Source: Propionibacteriaceae bacterium
GTDB taxonomy: Bacteria; Actinomycetota; Actinomycetes; Propionibacteriales; Propionibacteriaceae
Assembly (NCBI GenBank): GCA_020438595.1
Contig: JAGQUI010000034.1
Span: 1-12,559, forward strand
DNA length: 12,559 bases
Reading direction: 5' to 3'
Shown here: positions 1 to 7,297 of the stretch, one piece after another
Position numbering within the stretch: position 1 is the first letter of the stretch
Layout of the letters: every line of letters starts with the position of its first letter
Program-made: the position numbers and the translations under genes
Notes under the pieces: generated by a model
The model's input: only the letters and a program-made list of their open reading frames with translations
What the model was told of the DNA's origin: nothing
Databases searched by the model: none

Positions 1-77
1 CGATCCGATGGCGTCGCGCAGGCACGCCCGGATCAACATCGGCGAACAGGTCGAGGTCATCGACACGAACTCCGCGA
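1..77. repeat. Terminal direct repeat, copy 1
   Basis: These 77 bases are identical to the last 77 bases of the window (12483-12559). They lie inside the FHA-domain coding sequence of the ATPase gene, and the reading frame is preserved across the join. An exact overlap of this length is what a k-mer assembler leaves at the ends of a contig that closes on itself (77 is a common k-mer size). It is most likely an assembly overlap, not a biological repeat. The non-redundant length is 12,482 bp. Confidence 0.95.
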
Positions 78-3000
78 ACGGCGTGGTGGTCAACGGCGAA
101 GTGGTCACCCACGCCGTGCTCGGGCCGCGCGACGTCGCGGAGATCGGCGACAGCGAGTTCCTGGTCCGGGTCACGGACCCGGAGGCGGCCCGGCCGCCGC
201 GGTTCGACACCGACTTCAACCGGTCCCCCCTGGTGCGCATCGAGTACGAGGGACGCGAGTTCCAGGCCCCCAAGCCGCCGGGCCGCCCCAACCCCGGCCG
301 GTTCCCGCTGGTGGCGATGGTCGCGCCGCTGCTGATGGGCACCATCTTGTTCATCTTCACCCGCAACATGCTCAGCATCATCTTCATCGCGCTCAGCCCG
401 CTGATCGCGATCGGCACCTACTTCGACCGCCGGTTCACCGACGGCCGGTCGAAGAAGGCCGCGCGGGAACGGTTCGACGAGGACCTGGAGAAGCTCTCCG
501 AGGAGCTCACCAAAGCCCTGCAGGACGAGCAGGAGGCCCGCTGCGCGGAGATCCCGACCGCGGCCGCGGTGGTGGCGTCCGCCAGCGAGCGCAACCCGGA
601 CCTGTGGCACCGCCGGCCGGAGACCGAGGACTTCCTCGCGCTCAACCTGGGCTACGGGCGCGACGCCTCCCGGCACACGTACAAGCTGCCCGAGCGCGGC
701 GAGACCAGCGCCGGGGACTGGGCGGCGATGGTGGAACTCCAGCAGCGCTGCGAGTTCGTCGACGACGTGCCGATCATCGCCCGCCTGCGCGAGTGCGGGA
801 ACCTGGGCGTGGCCGGGAACGCCGACTGGCTGGCCCCGGTGGGACGCACGCTGGTCGCCCAGCTGGCCTGCCAGCACTCGCCGGCCGAGCTGGTGCTGGC
901 GGCGATCGCCTCCCCGGAGAGCTGCGTCCGCTGGAACTGGCTGATGTGGCTGCCGCACGTGGGCTCGGCCCACTCCCCGCTGGCCGGCTCGCACCTGGCG
1001 TCCTCGTCCGGGGCGGTGTCGGCGCTGGTCACCGGGCTGGAGGAACTGGTCGCGGCACGGCGCGACCGCAAGGATCACGTGCCCGCGGTCGTCCTGCTCG
1101 TCGAGGACGACGCGCCGGTGGAGCGCGGCCGGCTGGTCACCCTGGCCGAGGACGGCCCCGCCGTCGGCGTCCACCTGCTCTGGTTCGCCGACCGGCACGA
1201 GCAACTGCCCGCCGCCTGCCACGGCTACCTGGTGCACGACTACGAGGCGAAGACCACGACCGCGGGGTTCGTGAAGGAACACCGCACGGCGGCGATCAGC
1301 CGCGTCGAGGGGCTCGCCGAGGACGTCGCGCTCGACCTGGCGCACCGGCTCGCCCCGATCCAGGACGCGGGCGCGCCCGTGCTCGACCAGTCCAGCATCC
1401 CGCGCTCGGTCTCCTACCTCTCGCTGACCGGGCCGCAGCTCGCGACCGACCCGAAGGCCACCGTGGAGCGGTGGGTGGAGAACGGCTCGGTGTCCGGCGG
1501 GCAGCGCCCGGCGGGCAAGGGCGCGGCCAACCTGCGCGCCCTGGTCGGGCACGGCTCGGCGGGCCCACTCAGCCTGGACCTGCGGGCCCAGGGGCCGCAC
1601 GCCCTGGTCGGGGGCACCAGCGGCGCGGGCAAGTCGGAGTTCCTGCAGTCGTGGATCCTGGGCATGGCGGCCGGCCACAGCCCGCAGCGGGTCACGTTCC
1701 TGTTCGTCGACTACAAGGGCGGCTCCGCGTTCGCCGACTGCGTCCAGTTGCCGCACAGCGTCGGCCTCGTCACCGACCTCTCCCCGCACCTGGTCCGTCG
1801 CGCGCTGACGTCGCTGCGCGCGGAACTGCGCTACCGCGAGCACCTGCTGAACCAGAAGGGCGCGAAGGACCTCGTCTCGCTGGAGCGCACCGGCGACCCC
1901 GACTGCCCGCCGTCGCTGGTGATCGTCGTGGACGAGTTCGCGGCGCTGGTCACCGAGGTGCCCGAGTTCGTCGACGGCGTGGTGGACGTGGCCCAGCGCG
2001 GCCGCTCGCTCGGGCTGCACCTGATTCTGGCCACGCAGCGTCCGGCCGGGGTGATCAAGGGCAACCTGCGGGCCAACACCGCGCTGCGGGTGGCGCTGCG
2101 GATGGCCGACGAGGCCGACTCCGTGGACGTGATCGACTCCCCGCTGGCGAGCGAGTTCGACCCGCGCATCCCCGGCCGTGCCGCCGTCCGCACCGGCCCG
2201 GGCCGGATCTCGCTGTTCCAGGCGGGGTACGTCGGCGGCTGGACGTCGGCCGAGCCCGAGGCGCCCCGGATCGAGATCGAGACCATGACCTTCGGCGACG
2301 GCATCGCCTGGGAGATCCCGTCCGTCCGGCCGAGCGGCGAGACGAAGGAGGACGGGCCGACCGACATCGCCCGGGCGGTGGCCCGGATCGGCGAGGCGTC
2401 CGCGATCTGCGAGATCGGCGAGCCCCGCAAGCCCTGGCTGCCCGAACTCGCCACCACCTACCGGCTCGAGGACGAACTCGGCACGCTCGCCCAGCGGTCG
2501 CGGGAGTTCCCGCTGCTGCTCGGGGTCGCGGACGACCCCCGGCACCAGGCGCAGCACCCGGTGTTCTGGGATCCGGAGGCCGACGGCAACCTCGCGGTGT
2601 TCGGAGTCAGCGGCTCGGGCAAGTCCGCCCTGCTGCGCACCATCGCGTTCTCGGCGGCCTTCCAGACCCGGCTCAACCCGACCCAGGTGTACGCGCTCGA
2701 CCTCGGCACGGCCGGCCTGTCGATGCTGGAGCCGCTGCCCACCGTGGGCGCGGTGATCGAGGGCCAGGACCGGGAGCGCACCGACCGGCTGCTGCGCCGC
2801 CTGATCGAGACGCTCGACGAGCGCTCGGACCGCTTCGCCGCGGCGCGGGCGGGCTCGATCAGCGAGTACCGCCAACACACCGGACACGCGGACGAACCCC
2901 GCATCCTGCTGCTGCTGGACGGCTTCGCCGCGTTCCGCGACGAGTACGAGGGTGCGTTCAGCCTGTCCTCCACCTACGCGCGGCTGCTCCGGCTGCTCGC

Positions 3001-3991
3001 CGAGGGCCGCGGCGTCGGCATCCACGTCGCACTCGCCGCCGAGCGTCCGAACGCCCTGCCCTCGACGGTCACGTCCAGCGTGCAGCGCCGGCTGGTGCTG
3101 CGCCAGGCGGACGAGAACGCCTACGTGACCCTGAACGTGCCCAAGGACGTGCTGGTGGCCGCGCCGGCCGGCCGCGGCGTGTTCGCCGGCGACACGAACG
3201 AACTGCAGGTGGCGGTGCCGGGCGGCTCGTCCTCACCCGCCGAGCAGGCGGCGACGATCGACCAGCTGGCCAGCTGGCTGACCGGCCAGGGCGTGCCGCC
3301 GGCGCCGGAGGTGAACCGGCTGGCCGGCCTGGTCCGGATGTCCGAGCTGCCGACCAGCGTGGGCGGGCTGCCCGTGCTCGGCATCGGCGAGGCGGAACTG
3401 GAGCCGGTGGGCTTCGAGGCCCAGGGCGCGTTCCTGATCGCCGGCATGCCCGGCTCGGGCCGCACCACGGCGCTGCGTTCGGTGGCGAACGCGCTGCACC
3501 GCTGGCGTCCGTCGCTGCCGATGTACTACTTCGGGCCGCGCCGCTCGCCGGTGCACGCCGAGTCGCTGTGGACGGAGGTGGCGCTCGACCTGGAGGCGAT
3601 CGGGAAGCTGGCGGTCGCGCTCAAGCCCGCCGTGGAGAAACCGTCCACGAGCGAGGTGGAGCCCGGGCTGGTGCTGGTGTTCGAGGGACTCGGCGAGTTC
3701 GTGAGCACCCCGGTGGAGAGCGCGCTGCTCGACCTGATCAAGAACGCCCGCCGGAACGGCCACCTCGTGGTGGCCGAGCAGGACACGTCGGCGTGGGGCT
3801 CGGGCTGGCCGATCATCTCCGAGGTGCGCAACAACCGGCACGGCCTGGTCATGCAGCCCGACCCGAACGACGGCGACATCCTGTTCAAGGTGGCGCTGCC
3901 CCGGATCAAGCGCAGCGACTACCCGCAGGGGCGCGGCGTCTACGTCCGCTCCGGCAAGCAGTGGACGGTGCAGGTCCCGCTGCCGGACTGA
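2..3991 (+). CDS. FHA-FtsK/SpoIIIE T7SS ATPase (EssC/EccC-like), 3' part
   Basis: This is the bulk of the motor ATPase of a type VII secretion system, which sits at the inner membrane and drives substrate export by ATP hydrolysis. The ATG at 8 is internal: the frame continues upstream into 12085-12559, giving 1,462 residues in total (numbering below is for the joined protein). The fragment begins inside the FHA domain (SRRHARI, then DTNSANG and VNG). Two membrane segments follow at about 234-253 and 255-273, then a charged helix. FtsK domain 1 has Walker A GGTSGAGKS (K677; nt 1610-1636), Walker B VIVVDE (D777) and the ATQRP motif. Domain 2 has GVSGSGKS (K1007) but LLLLDG at Walker B, lacking the usual acid after D1106. 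Domain 3 has GMPGSGRTT, with R1287 replacing the Walker lysine, and is probably a binding or regulatory domain. Length and FHA-TM-TM-FtsKx3 order match EssC and the FHA-bearing actinobacterial relatives. It ends 27 bp from a convergent operon. Confidence 0.93.
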   Translation, partial: DPMASRRHARINIGEQVEVIDTNSANGVVVNGEVVTHAVLGPRDVAEIGDSEFLVRVTDPEAARPPRFDTDFNRSPLVRIEYEGREFQAPKPPGRPNPGRFPLVAMVAPLLMGTILFIFTRNMLSIIFIALSPLIAIGTYFDRRFTDGRSKKAARERFDEDLEKLSEELTKALQDEQEARCAEIPTAAAVVASASERNPDLWHRRPETEDFLALNLGYGRDASRHTYKLPERGETSAGDWAAMVELQQRCEFVDDVPIIARLRECGNLGVAGNADWLAPVGRTLVAQLACQHSPAELVLAAIASPESCVRWNWLMWLPHVGSAHSPLAGSHLASSSGAVSALVTGLEELVAARRDRKDHVPAVVLLVEDDAPVERGRLVTLAEDGPAVGVHLLWFADRHEQLPAACHGYLVHDYEAKTTTAGFVKEHRTAAISRVEGLAEDVALDLAHRLAPIQDAGAPVLDQSSIPRSVSYLSLTGPQLATDPKATVERWVENGSVSGGQRPAGKGAANLRALVGHGSAGPLSLDLRAQGPHALVGGTSGAGKSEFLQSWILGMAAGHSPQRVTFLFVDYKGGSAFADCVQLPHSVGLVTDLSPHLVRRALTSLRAELRYREHLLNQKGAKDLVSLERTGDPDCPPSLVIVVDEFAALVTEVPEFVDGVVDVAQRGRSLGLHLILATQRPAGVIKGNLRANTALRVALRMADEADSVDVIDSPLASEFDPRIPGRAAVRTGPGRISLFQAGYVGGWTSAEPEAPRIEIETMTFGDGIAWEIPSVRPSGETKEDGPTDIARAVARIGEASAICEIGEPRKPWLPELATTYRLEDELGTLAQRSREFPLLLGVADDPRHQAQHPVFWDPEADGNLAVFGVSGSGKSALLRTIAFSAAFQTRLNPTQVYALDLGTAGLSMLEPLPTVGAVIEGQDRERTDRLLRRLIETLDERSDRFAAARAGSISEYRQHTGHADEPRILLLLDGFAAFRDEYEGAFSLSSTYARLLRLLAEGRGVGIHVALAAERPNALPSTVTSSVQRRLVLRQADENAYVTLNVPKDVLVAAPAGRGVFAGDTNELQVAVPGGSSSPAEQAATIDQLASWLTGQGVPPAPEVNRLAGLVRMSELPTSVGGLPVLGIGEAELEPVGFEAQGAFLIAGMPGSGRTTALRSVANALHRWRPSLPMYYFGPRRSPVHAESLWTEVALDLEAIGKLAVALKPAVEKPSTSEVEPGLVLVFEGLGEFVSTPVESALLDLIKNARRNGHLVVAEQDTSAWGSGWPIISEVRNNRHGLVMQPDPNDGDILFKVALPRIKRSDYPQGRGVYVRSGKQWTVQVPLPD

Positions 3992-4018
3992 CCCCGCCGA
4001 CCCGGATCCGGCCCAGGT

Positions 4019-4150
4019 TCAGAGGGAGTCGAAGTAGTCGAGAACCTGCGCCTTGACCTCGGCCGGCAGTGGTGCGACGTCACCGACCGAGGGCCCCGAG
4101 GGATCACCGTGGGGGAGTTCCCGGTAGAACCCGATCCTGCCCAACGACAT
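4019..4150 (-). CDS. 43-aa microprotein, distal gene of the minus operon
   Basis: This short frame, from ATG at 4150 to TGA at 4019-4021, begins MSLGRIGFYREL, continues HGDPSGPSVGDVAPLP and ends DYFDSL. It starts 15 bp after the stop of the preceding minus-strand gene, so it is probably translated with it. The pattern IGFYREL...GDPxGPS resembles, from memory, the start of longer uncharacterised actinobacterial proteins; that similarity is unverified. If right, this gene is either a natural minimal version or a truncated 5' remnant. No strong Shine-Dalgarno sequence is visible; an in-frame GTG lies 12 nt further upstream. It has no signal peptide or membrane segment. Function unknown. Confidence 0.6.
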   Translation of the reverse strand: MSLGRIGFYRELPHGDPSGPSVGDVAPLPAEVKAQVLDYFDSL

Positions 4151-4165
4151 GACCCGAACCACCGG

Positions 4166-4660
4166 TCAGCGCGGTCGCTGCGCGGCGTCGGCGTCGCGCA
4201 GCCAGGGCTCGCGCTCAAGCCTGTTCTGCAGTTCCGTGTCGTCCAGGGCAACCAACGGCAGGCCCGTCACCAGCTCCAGCAGCACGGTCGGGCGCCAACC
4301 CCCCTCGGCCACGGACCACACCTCCGGGCGGGTCTCGCGACCAGACCGACGGAACACGAGGTCCCAACCCAACCGGTCGACGCCGAACACCTCATCCTCG
4401 GCCCCGCCCGGTGCCGAAGCCGGCTCACGGGCGGACACCTCCCGGGCGAGTCCGTCGAAAGCGTCTGCCGGGCTCTTCAGGTGGTAGGCCGCGATGTTGC
4501 CGGCCTCGTCCACCACGAGGTTGAACGCACCCCGCAGGCCGCGCGCGCCAAGGATCCACCCGCTTCCGGGCACCTCGTTGACCTGCCAGTCCGTGACCAC
4601 GTGGCCCTGCAGCGCGCTGTACTCCGCCGCGAGCTCGAGCAACGCCTCGGTGTTGCTCAC
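4166..4660 (-). CDS. Conserved-looking hypothetical protein, 164 aa
   Basis: I do not recognise a family. The chosen start is the GTG at 4660, which overlaps the TGA of the upstream gene in a GTGA tetranucleotide, the usual sign of translational coupling. A longer version starting at 4696 would need a 40-nt overlap. The protein starts (V)SNTEALLELAAEYSALQGH and appears soluble and alpha/beta. The first part has regular strands (GSGWILGARG, GAFNLVVDEAGN); an acidic/Pro-Ala linker (about residues 78-92) separates a second part with DRLGWDLVFRRSG and WRPTVLLELVTGLPLV. The C-terminus is charged (EREPWLRDADAAQRPR). It has no signal peptide, membrane helix or catalytic motif. Its place in the operon suggests a cytosolic accessory or chaperone of the secretion module, which is inference only. 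Confidence 0.82.
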   Translation of the reverse strand: MSNTEALLELAAEYSALQGHVVTDWQVNEVPGSGWILGARGLRGAFNLVVDEAGNIAAYHLKSPADAFDGLAREVSAREPASAPGGAEDEVFGVDRLGWDLVFRRSGRETRPEVWSVAEGGWRPTVLLELVTGLPLVALDDTELQNRLEREPWLRDADAAQRPR

Positions 4661-5952
4661 CACGAACTGCCGACCGGTTCGCCCTCGCCGATCCATCGCC
4701 CCTGCAGGACGAGGGTGTCGGTCAGGGCGGTGATCGCGTCCCGGGCGGGCAGGTGGGGCGTGGAGAAGGTCACGTGCGCGACGGCGGTCGGGCTCGGTCC
4801 CGGCACGCCGACCCAGTAGTCGAGGAGGAGCAGCGGGACGTCCTTGCCGCCGAGTTCGGGGTCGCCGGAGCGGACCCGGCTGTGCCGCAGCACCTCGTCG
4901 CCGTCGACGCGGAGGCGGACGAGTTCGTCGGCGTCCCCGGCCCTGCCGAGCAGGCTCTCGGCCACCCCGTCCAGGGGGCTCTTCTCGCCGACGCCCGGGC
5001 CGAGGTCATGCCAGTAGCTCACCATGCTCACCGCGGCCGCCGCGTCGCCGGTGCGGGTGATCAGGAAGGCGTACTGGCGTCCCCCGGCGGACGCGGCCTG
5101 GGCGGTGGAGCGGCCCAGCCACTCCCGCATGTCGTGCCGCAGGCTCGCGCCGCGGTCGGACAGCACCCTGGTCTGGTCCTTGACGATCTCCTTGATCCGG
5201 GCCTTCCGCACGGTCTCGTCCGCGGTCAGGTCGATCGTGGCCCAGTGCCCCTCCAGAGGGAGCGCGAACCCGACGATCTCGCCGGCAGGCTCCGCCGCGT
5301 CCGACGCGGCCGCGACGTCGGGCTCAGCGTCGACAGGGGTGGCGTCCAGGATCGTGCGGAAGATGCTCGCGGGGAGGCTGAGCGCGTGCGGCCCCGCGGC
5401 GTCGAAAGTGACCTGGGCGAGAGCCGCCGAGTGCTCCGCGACGAACTCCGCCACGGCGGCCCCGTGGCGGATGACGAACAGTCGCTCGTCCGTCGCGGTG
5501 AGGAAGCGGGCGAGCGTCCCCGCGGAGGAGAACAGGAGCAGGTCCGGGGCCGGCTCGGGCTCGGCCTGATTCGCGAACGCGCACGCCTCGAGCCCGCCAC
5601 CGGAAGCCAGCGTCGGAACCACCACGACGTCGTAGGCGAGCGCCTCCAGCACGGCGGGCAGGTCGTCCGCGGCCAGCGCCCCGGCCAGCCGCGGCGAACC
5701 CAGTTCGGGGACGGCCGCGACCGGGACGGCGCCGGACAGGACGGCGGTGCCGACGTCTCCGATCGAGCCGGTGCTGTCCGGGTCGACCAGCCGGAAGAGG
5801 AGTTCGCTGTTGGTCTCGAGGGCACCCTCCAGGAAGTGGGGGCGCCCGGACGTGTCGTCGTCCGCCGGTGCCGTGATCAGGGCTGCGGCGGGACCGATGC
5901 CGCCCGGCAGGGCACCCAGCCCTCGGGCCACGTGGGGTTCAGTGGCGCGCAC
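4657..5952 (-). CDS. SseB-like domain protein associated with T7SS, 431 aa
   Basis: The start is the GTG at 5952, supported by AGGAG at 5959-5963 (minus strand) with a 6-nt spacer. The protein has two parts. Residues about 136-202 (DLLLFSSAGTLARFL ... VTFDAAGPHALSLPASIF) have the look of an SseB N-terminal-like domain, a small alpha/beta module found in many actinobacterial proteins beside WXG100 loci. A Pro/Ala/Asp-rich linker (about 203-225) leads to a C-terminal region with GHWATIDLTADETVRKARI, a conserved-looking QTRVLSDRGASLRHDMREWL helix, then SAGGRQYAFLITRTGD. This second half resembles uncharacterised proteins common near actinobacterial type VII genes (recollection, not searched). 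No signal peptide or membrane helix is present. It is probably a cytosolic accessory or adaptor factor. Its stop is coupled to the next gene through GTGA. Confidence 0.85.
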   Translation of the reverse strand: MRATEPHVARGLGALPGGIGPAAALITAPADDDTSGRPHFLEGALETNSELLFRLVDPDSTGSIGDVGTAVLSGAVPVAAVPELGSPRLAGALAADDLPAVLEALAYDVVVVPTLASGGGLEACAFANQAEPEPAPDLLLFSSAGTLARFLTATDERLFVIRHGAAVAEFVAEHSAALAQVTFDAAGPHALSLPASIFRTILDATPVDAEPDVAAASDAAEPAGEIVGFALPLEGHWATIDLTADETVRKARIKEIVKDQTRVLSDRGASLRHDMREWLGRSTAQAASAGGRQYAFLITRTGDAAAAVSMVSYWHDLGPGVGEKSPLDGVAESLLGRAGDADELVRLRVDGDEVLRHSRVRSGDPELGGKDVPLLLLDYWVGVPGPSPTAVAHVTFSTPHLPARDAITALTDTLVLQGRWIGEGEPVGSSW

Positions 5953-5958
5953 CGCGCT

Positions 5959-5963
5959 CTCCT
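5959..5963 (-). promoter_or_regulatory. RBS that fixes the SseB-like gene start
   Basis: On the minus strand this reads AGGAG (within AGAGGAGAG), 6 nt before the GTG at 5952. It lies in the 40-bp gap after the WXG100/EspC-like gene and is among the clearest ribosome binding sites in the operon. Confidence 0.7.
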
Positions 5964-5992
5964 CTGCGTTGGGTCTGGCCGGGCCGGTCGGG

Positions 5993-6316
5993 TCACTCCG
6001 CCCGGGGGACGTTGCCTCCGCCCGTGGGCTGCTGACCGTTTCCGGTCAGGGCGTCGGCGCCCTGCTGGTCGATGTCGATCCAGTTGTCGGCGACCGTGAT
6101 GGCGGCGTCGCCGAGAGCGTTCATCGCCTCGACCATCTTGGCGCGGGTGTCGTCCCAGCCGTGGGCGAAGTCGTGCACCACCTCGGAAAGGCGGTGATGT
6201 CCCACCGCGGCGGCGATGGAGTCGCTGTTGGCGTTGGCGCCGTCGAACTCCGACGCCACGGACTTGAGGTCGTTACCCATCGTCCGGATTGCGTCCACCT
6301 CGACGATCAGCGTCAT
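5993..6316 (-). CDS. WXG100/EspC-like secreted helical protein, 107 aa
   Basis: A small two-helix protein of the type VII target class. It begins MTLIVEVDAIRTMGNDL, typical of the start of EspC/WXG100-like proteins. A first helix is followed by a turn with W54 in HGWDDTRAKM and a second helix (VEAMNALGDAAITVADNWIDID). The motif is W-D-D, not W-X-G, so it is closer to the divergent actinobacterial ESX-associated proteins than to classical EsxA. The last 20 or so residues are Gly/Pro/Gln-rich and probably disordered. It probably pairs with the WXG100-like product at 6934-7239 or with the effector N-terminus for export. The start is the ATG at 6316, with a modest GAGGGC site upstream. It lies 15 bp after the two-TM protein gene in an unusually AT-rich junction. 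Confidence 0.87.
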   Translation of the reverse strand: MTLIVEVDAIRTMGNDLKSVASEFDGANANSDSIAAAVGHHRLSEVVHDFAHGWDDTRAKMVEAMNALGDAAITVADNWIDIDQQGADALTGNGQQPTGGGNVPRAE

Positions 6317-6331
6317 CTCAATGCCCTCATT

Positions 6332-6904
6332 TCATTCAAATCTCGCATTCGGCCGGAGCCGCCGGATTCGGTCGATCACCACACCGGTATCCGCCGAACC
6401 CACGGACATTATTCCGCGTCGTTCATCCGTGCGCAGGACGAGCAACAATCGCCCGCTCAAGGTGGAGAGCACGACACCGTCCCGGGGCTGCCGCAGGAAC
6501 TCGCCGGTCCCGGGAGCCAGGTCGATCAGGTCCGACCAGGCGAGCCGCAGCACCGGCTCGTCGCCCGCCTGCCGGGGGTCGAACAGCCTGATCCCGGACT
6601 CGCCCGCGGCCAGCACCATCTCGCCGAGCCGTGGCTTGCGGACCCCGATGTTCTTCAGCTCCGTCTGCACCAGGTAGCCGCCGACCACCACGTCCCACTC
6701 GCCGGTGGCGGTGAGCCGGCGGATGCTCCTGGTGAACACCCGCCGATCCCACAGCGCCCACAGCAGGAGCACCACGAGTGCGCCGACGACACCGATACCG
6801 ACGATCAGGGGCATCGTCCAGTTGCCCTGAAGCACCCGGTACAGGATCAACCCGAGCGCTCCGAGGCCGACCAGGACGGCGGCCCAGGGCGCCGAACGGG
6901 TCAC
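6332..6904 (-). CDS. Two-TM membrane protein with PH/GRAM-like cytosolic domain, 190 aa
   Basis: The start is the GTG at 6904, preceded by GAGGACGGAGCG. Two hydrophobic segments occupy about residues 7-25 and 32-51, separated by a short loop (QGNWTM) and followed by basic residues (WDRRVFTRSIRR), predicting an N-in, C-in hairpin with a cytosolic domain. That domain (about 65-190) has short hydrophobic strands such as EWDVVVGGYLVQTEL, EMVLAAGESGIRLFDP, VLRLAWSDLIDL and GRLLLVLRT, which resemble the strand pattern of PH/GRAM or YcxB-type beta-barrel domains. It sits between the two WXG100-like genes, 29 bp and 15 bp from them, so it is expected to be made with them. It is the only membrane protein here besides the ATPase and the effector's hydrophobic region, and is a candidate scaffold for the motor. 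The fold call is inferred from pattern only. Confidence 0.8.
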   Translation of the reverse strand: MTRSAPWAAVLVGLGALGLILYRVLQGNWTMPLIVGIGVVGALVVLLLWALWDRRVFTRSIRRLTATGEWDVVVGGYLVQTELKNIGVRKPRLGEMVLAAGESGIRLFDPRQAGDEPVLRLAWSDLIDLAPGTGEFLRQPRDGVVLSTLSGRLLLVLRTDERRGIMSVGSADTGVVIDRIRRLRPNARFE

Positions 6905-6933
6905 CGCTCCGTCCTCGATGGGCGGACGGGCCG

Positions 6934-7239
6934 TCAGTTGCCGCGAAGCGCGCTGCCCATCTGGTTGTCCATCTCGACCACGGCCTGCGCGTACTGCGAG
7001 AGGAACTTGCCCAGCGGCTCCATGTTGTCGGAGACCTGCTTGAGGCCGGTCGACAACTGCTGGAACTGCTCGGAGTAGGCACCGGAGGCGGCGGCGGTGG
7101 TGAACCCGGACCCGATGAGTCCGTTGACCGCGCTCTGCGCCTCGGTGATCTTGCCGTCGATCTCGTTCTTGATGGCGACCAGCTTCTGGCCGATGGAATC
7201 CATCTGATCGGGGGTGTAACCGTAGGTGTTCGCCGACAT
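6934..7239 (-). CDS. WXG100 (ESAT-6-like) protein, 101 aa
   Basis: The length, the two amphipathic helices and the central turn LIGSGFTTAAASGAYSEQF fit the WXG100 family; F46 takes the place of the motif tryptophan. Helix 1 spans about 10-40 (PDQMDSIGQKLVAIKNEIDG...) and helix 2 about 54-95. WXG100 proteins are small exported partners and activators of the EccC/EssC motor. It is the first gene of the minus operon. The ATG at 7239 is well supported by GGAAGGG at 7247-7253 with a 7-nt spacer, the strongest ribosome site in the window, which fits the high expression usual for such proteins. A C-terminal YxxxD/E export signal is not clearly present; the tail reads YAQAVVEMDNQMGSALRGN. Confidence 0.92.
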   Translation of the reverse strand: MSANTYGYTPDQMDSIGQKLVAIKNEIDGKITEAQSAVNGLIGSGFTTAAASGAYSEQFQQLSTGLKQVSDNMEPLGKFLSQYAQAVVEMDNQMGSALRGN

Positions 7240-7264
7240 GCGACTTCCCTTCCTTAGCCCTTCG

Positions 7265-7279
7265 ACCGGGTCTCCCGGT
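7265..7279. promoter_or_regulatory. Inverted repeat at the predicted start of the WXG100 transcript
   Basis: ACCGGG-tct-CCCGGT is a perfect 6-bp inverted repeat with a 3-base centre, just downstream of the predicted transcription start and before the RBS. It could be an operator or a 5'-leader hairpin. No regulator gene is encoded in the window. Confidence 0.35.
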
Positions 7280-7288
7280 TTGCCCGGC

Positions 7289-7297
7289 AGGCTAGCA
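7289..7297 (-). promoter_or_regulatory. Candidate extended -10 of the WXG100 operon
   Basis: On the minus strand this reads TGCTAGCCT, an extended -10 (TGn-TAnnnT). It predicts a transcript start near 7282, about 43 nt before the ATG at 7239. I see no good -35 at 16-18 nt; extended -10 promoters often lack one. Read by eye only. Confidence 0.4.

Noticed and set aside
8..10. ATG at position 8 as the true start of the ATPase
   Set aside because: The frame continues upstream through the terminal repeat to a GTG with a good RBS at 12085; starting here would cut the FHA domain in half.
4002..4011. ccggatccgg palindrome between the convergent stops as a terminator
   Set aside because: It is a short self-complementary 10-mer with no loop or U-tract; the 27-bp gap shows no convincing intrinsic terminator.
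604..4056. 1,150-codon open frame on the plus strand overlapping the ATPase
   Set aside because: It is Arg/Gly/Pro/Ala-rich with no motifs, a typical shadow frame in high-GC DNA; the overlapping frame has FHA, TM and Walker motifs.
4661..4696. Longer N-terminus (start at 4696) for the 164-aa gene
   Set aside because: The GTGA overlap at 4657-4660 gives a better coupled start, and the extra residues (MDRRGRTGRQFV) look like read-through of the upstream gene's 3' end in another frame.
4753..6099. 448-codon plus-strand frame opposite the SseB-like gene
   Set aside because: It has shadow-frame composition, crosses two minus-strand genes and their RBS, and has no recognisable domain.
6310..6345. 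AT-rich junction as an internal promoter for the 107-aa gene
   Set aside because: It is more AT-rich than its surroundings, but no TAnnnT hexamer with suitable spacing to a -35 was convincing; the 15-bp gene spacing favours cotranscription.
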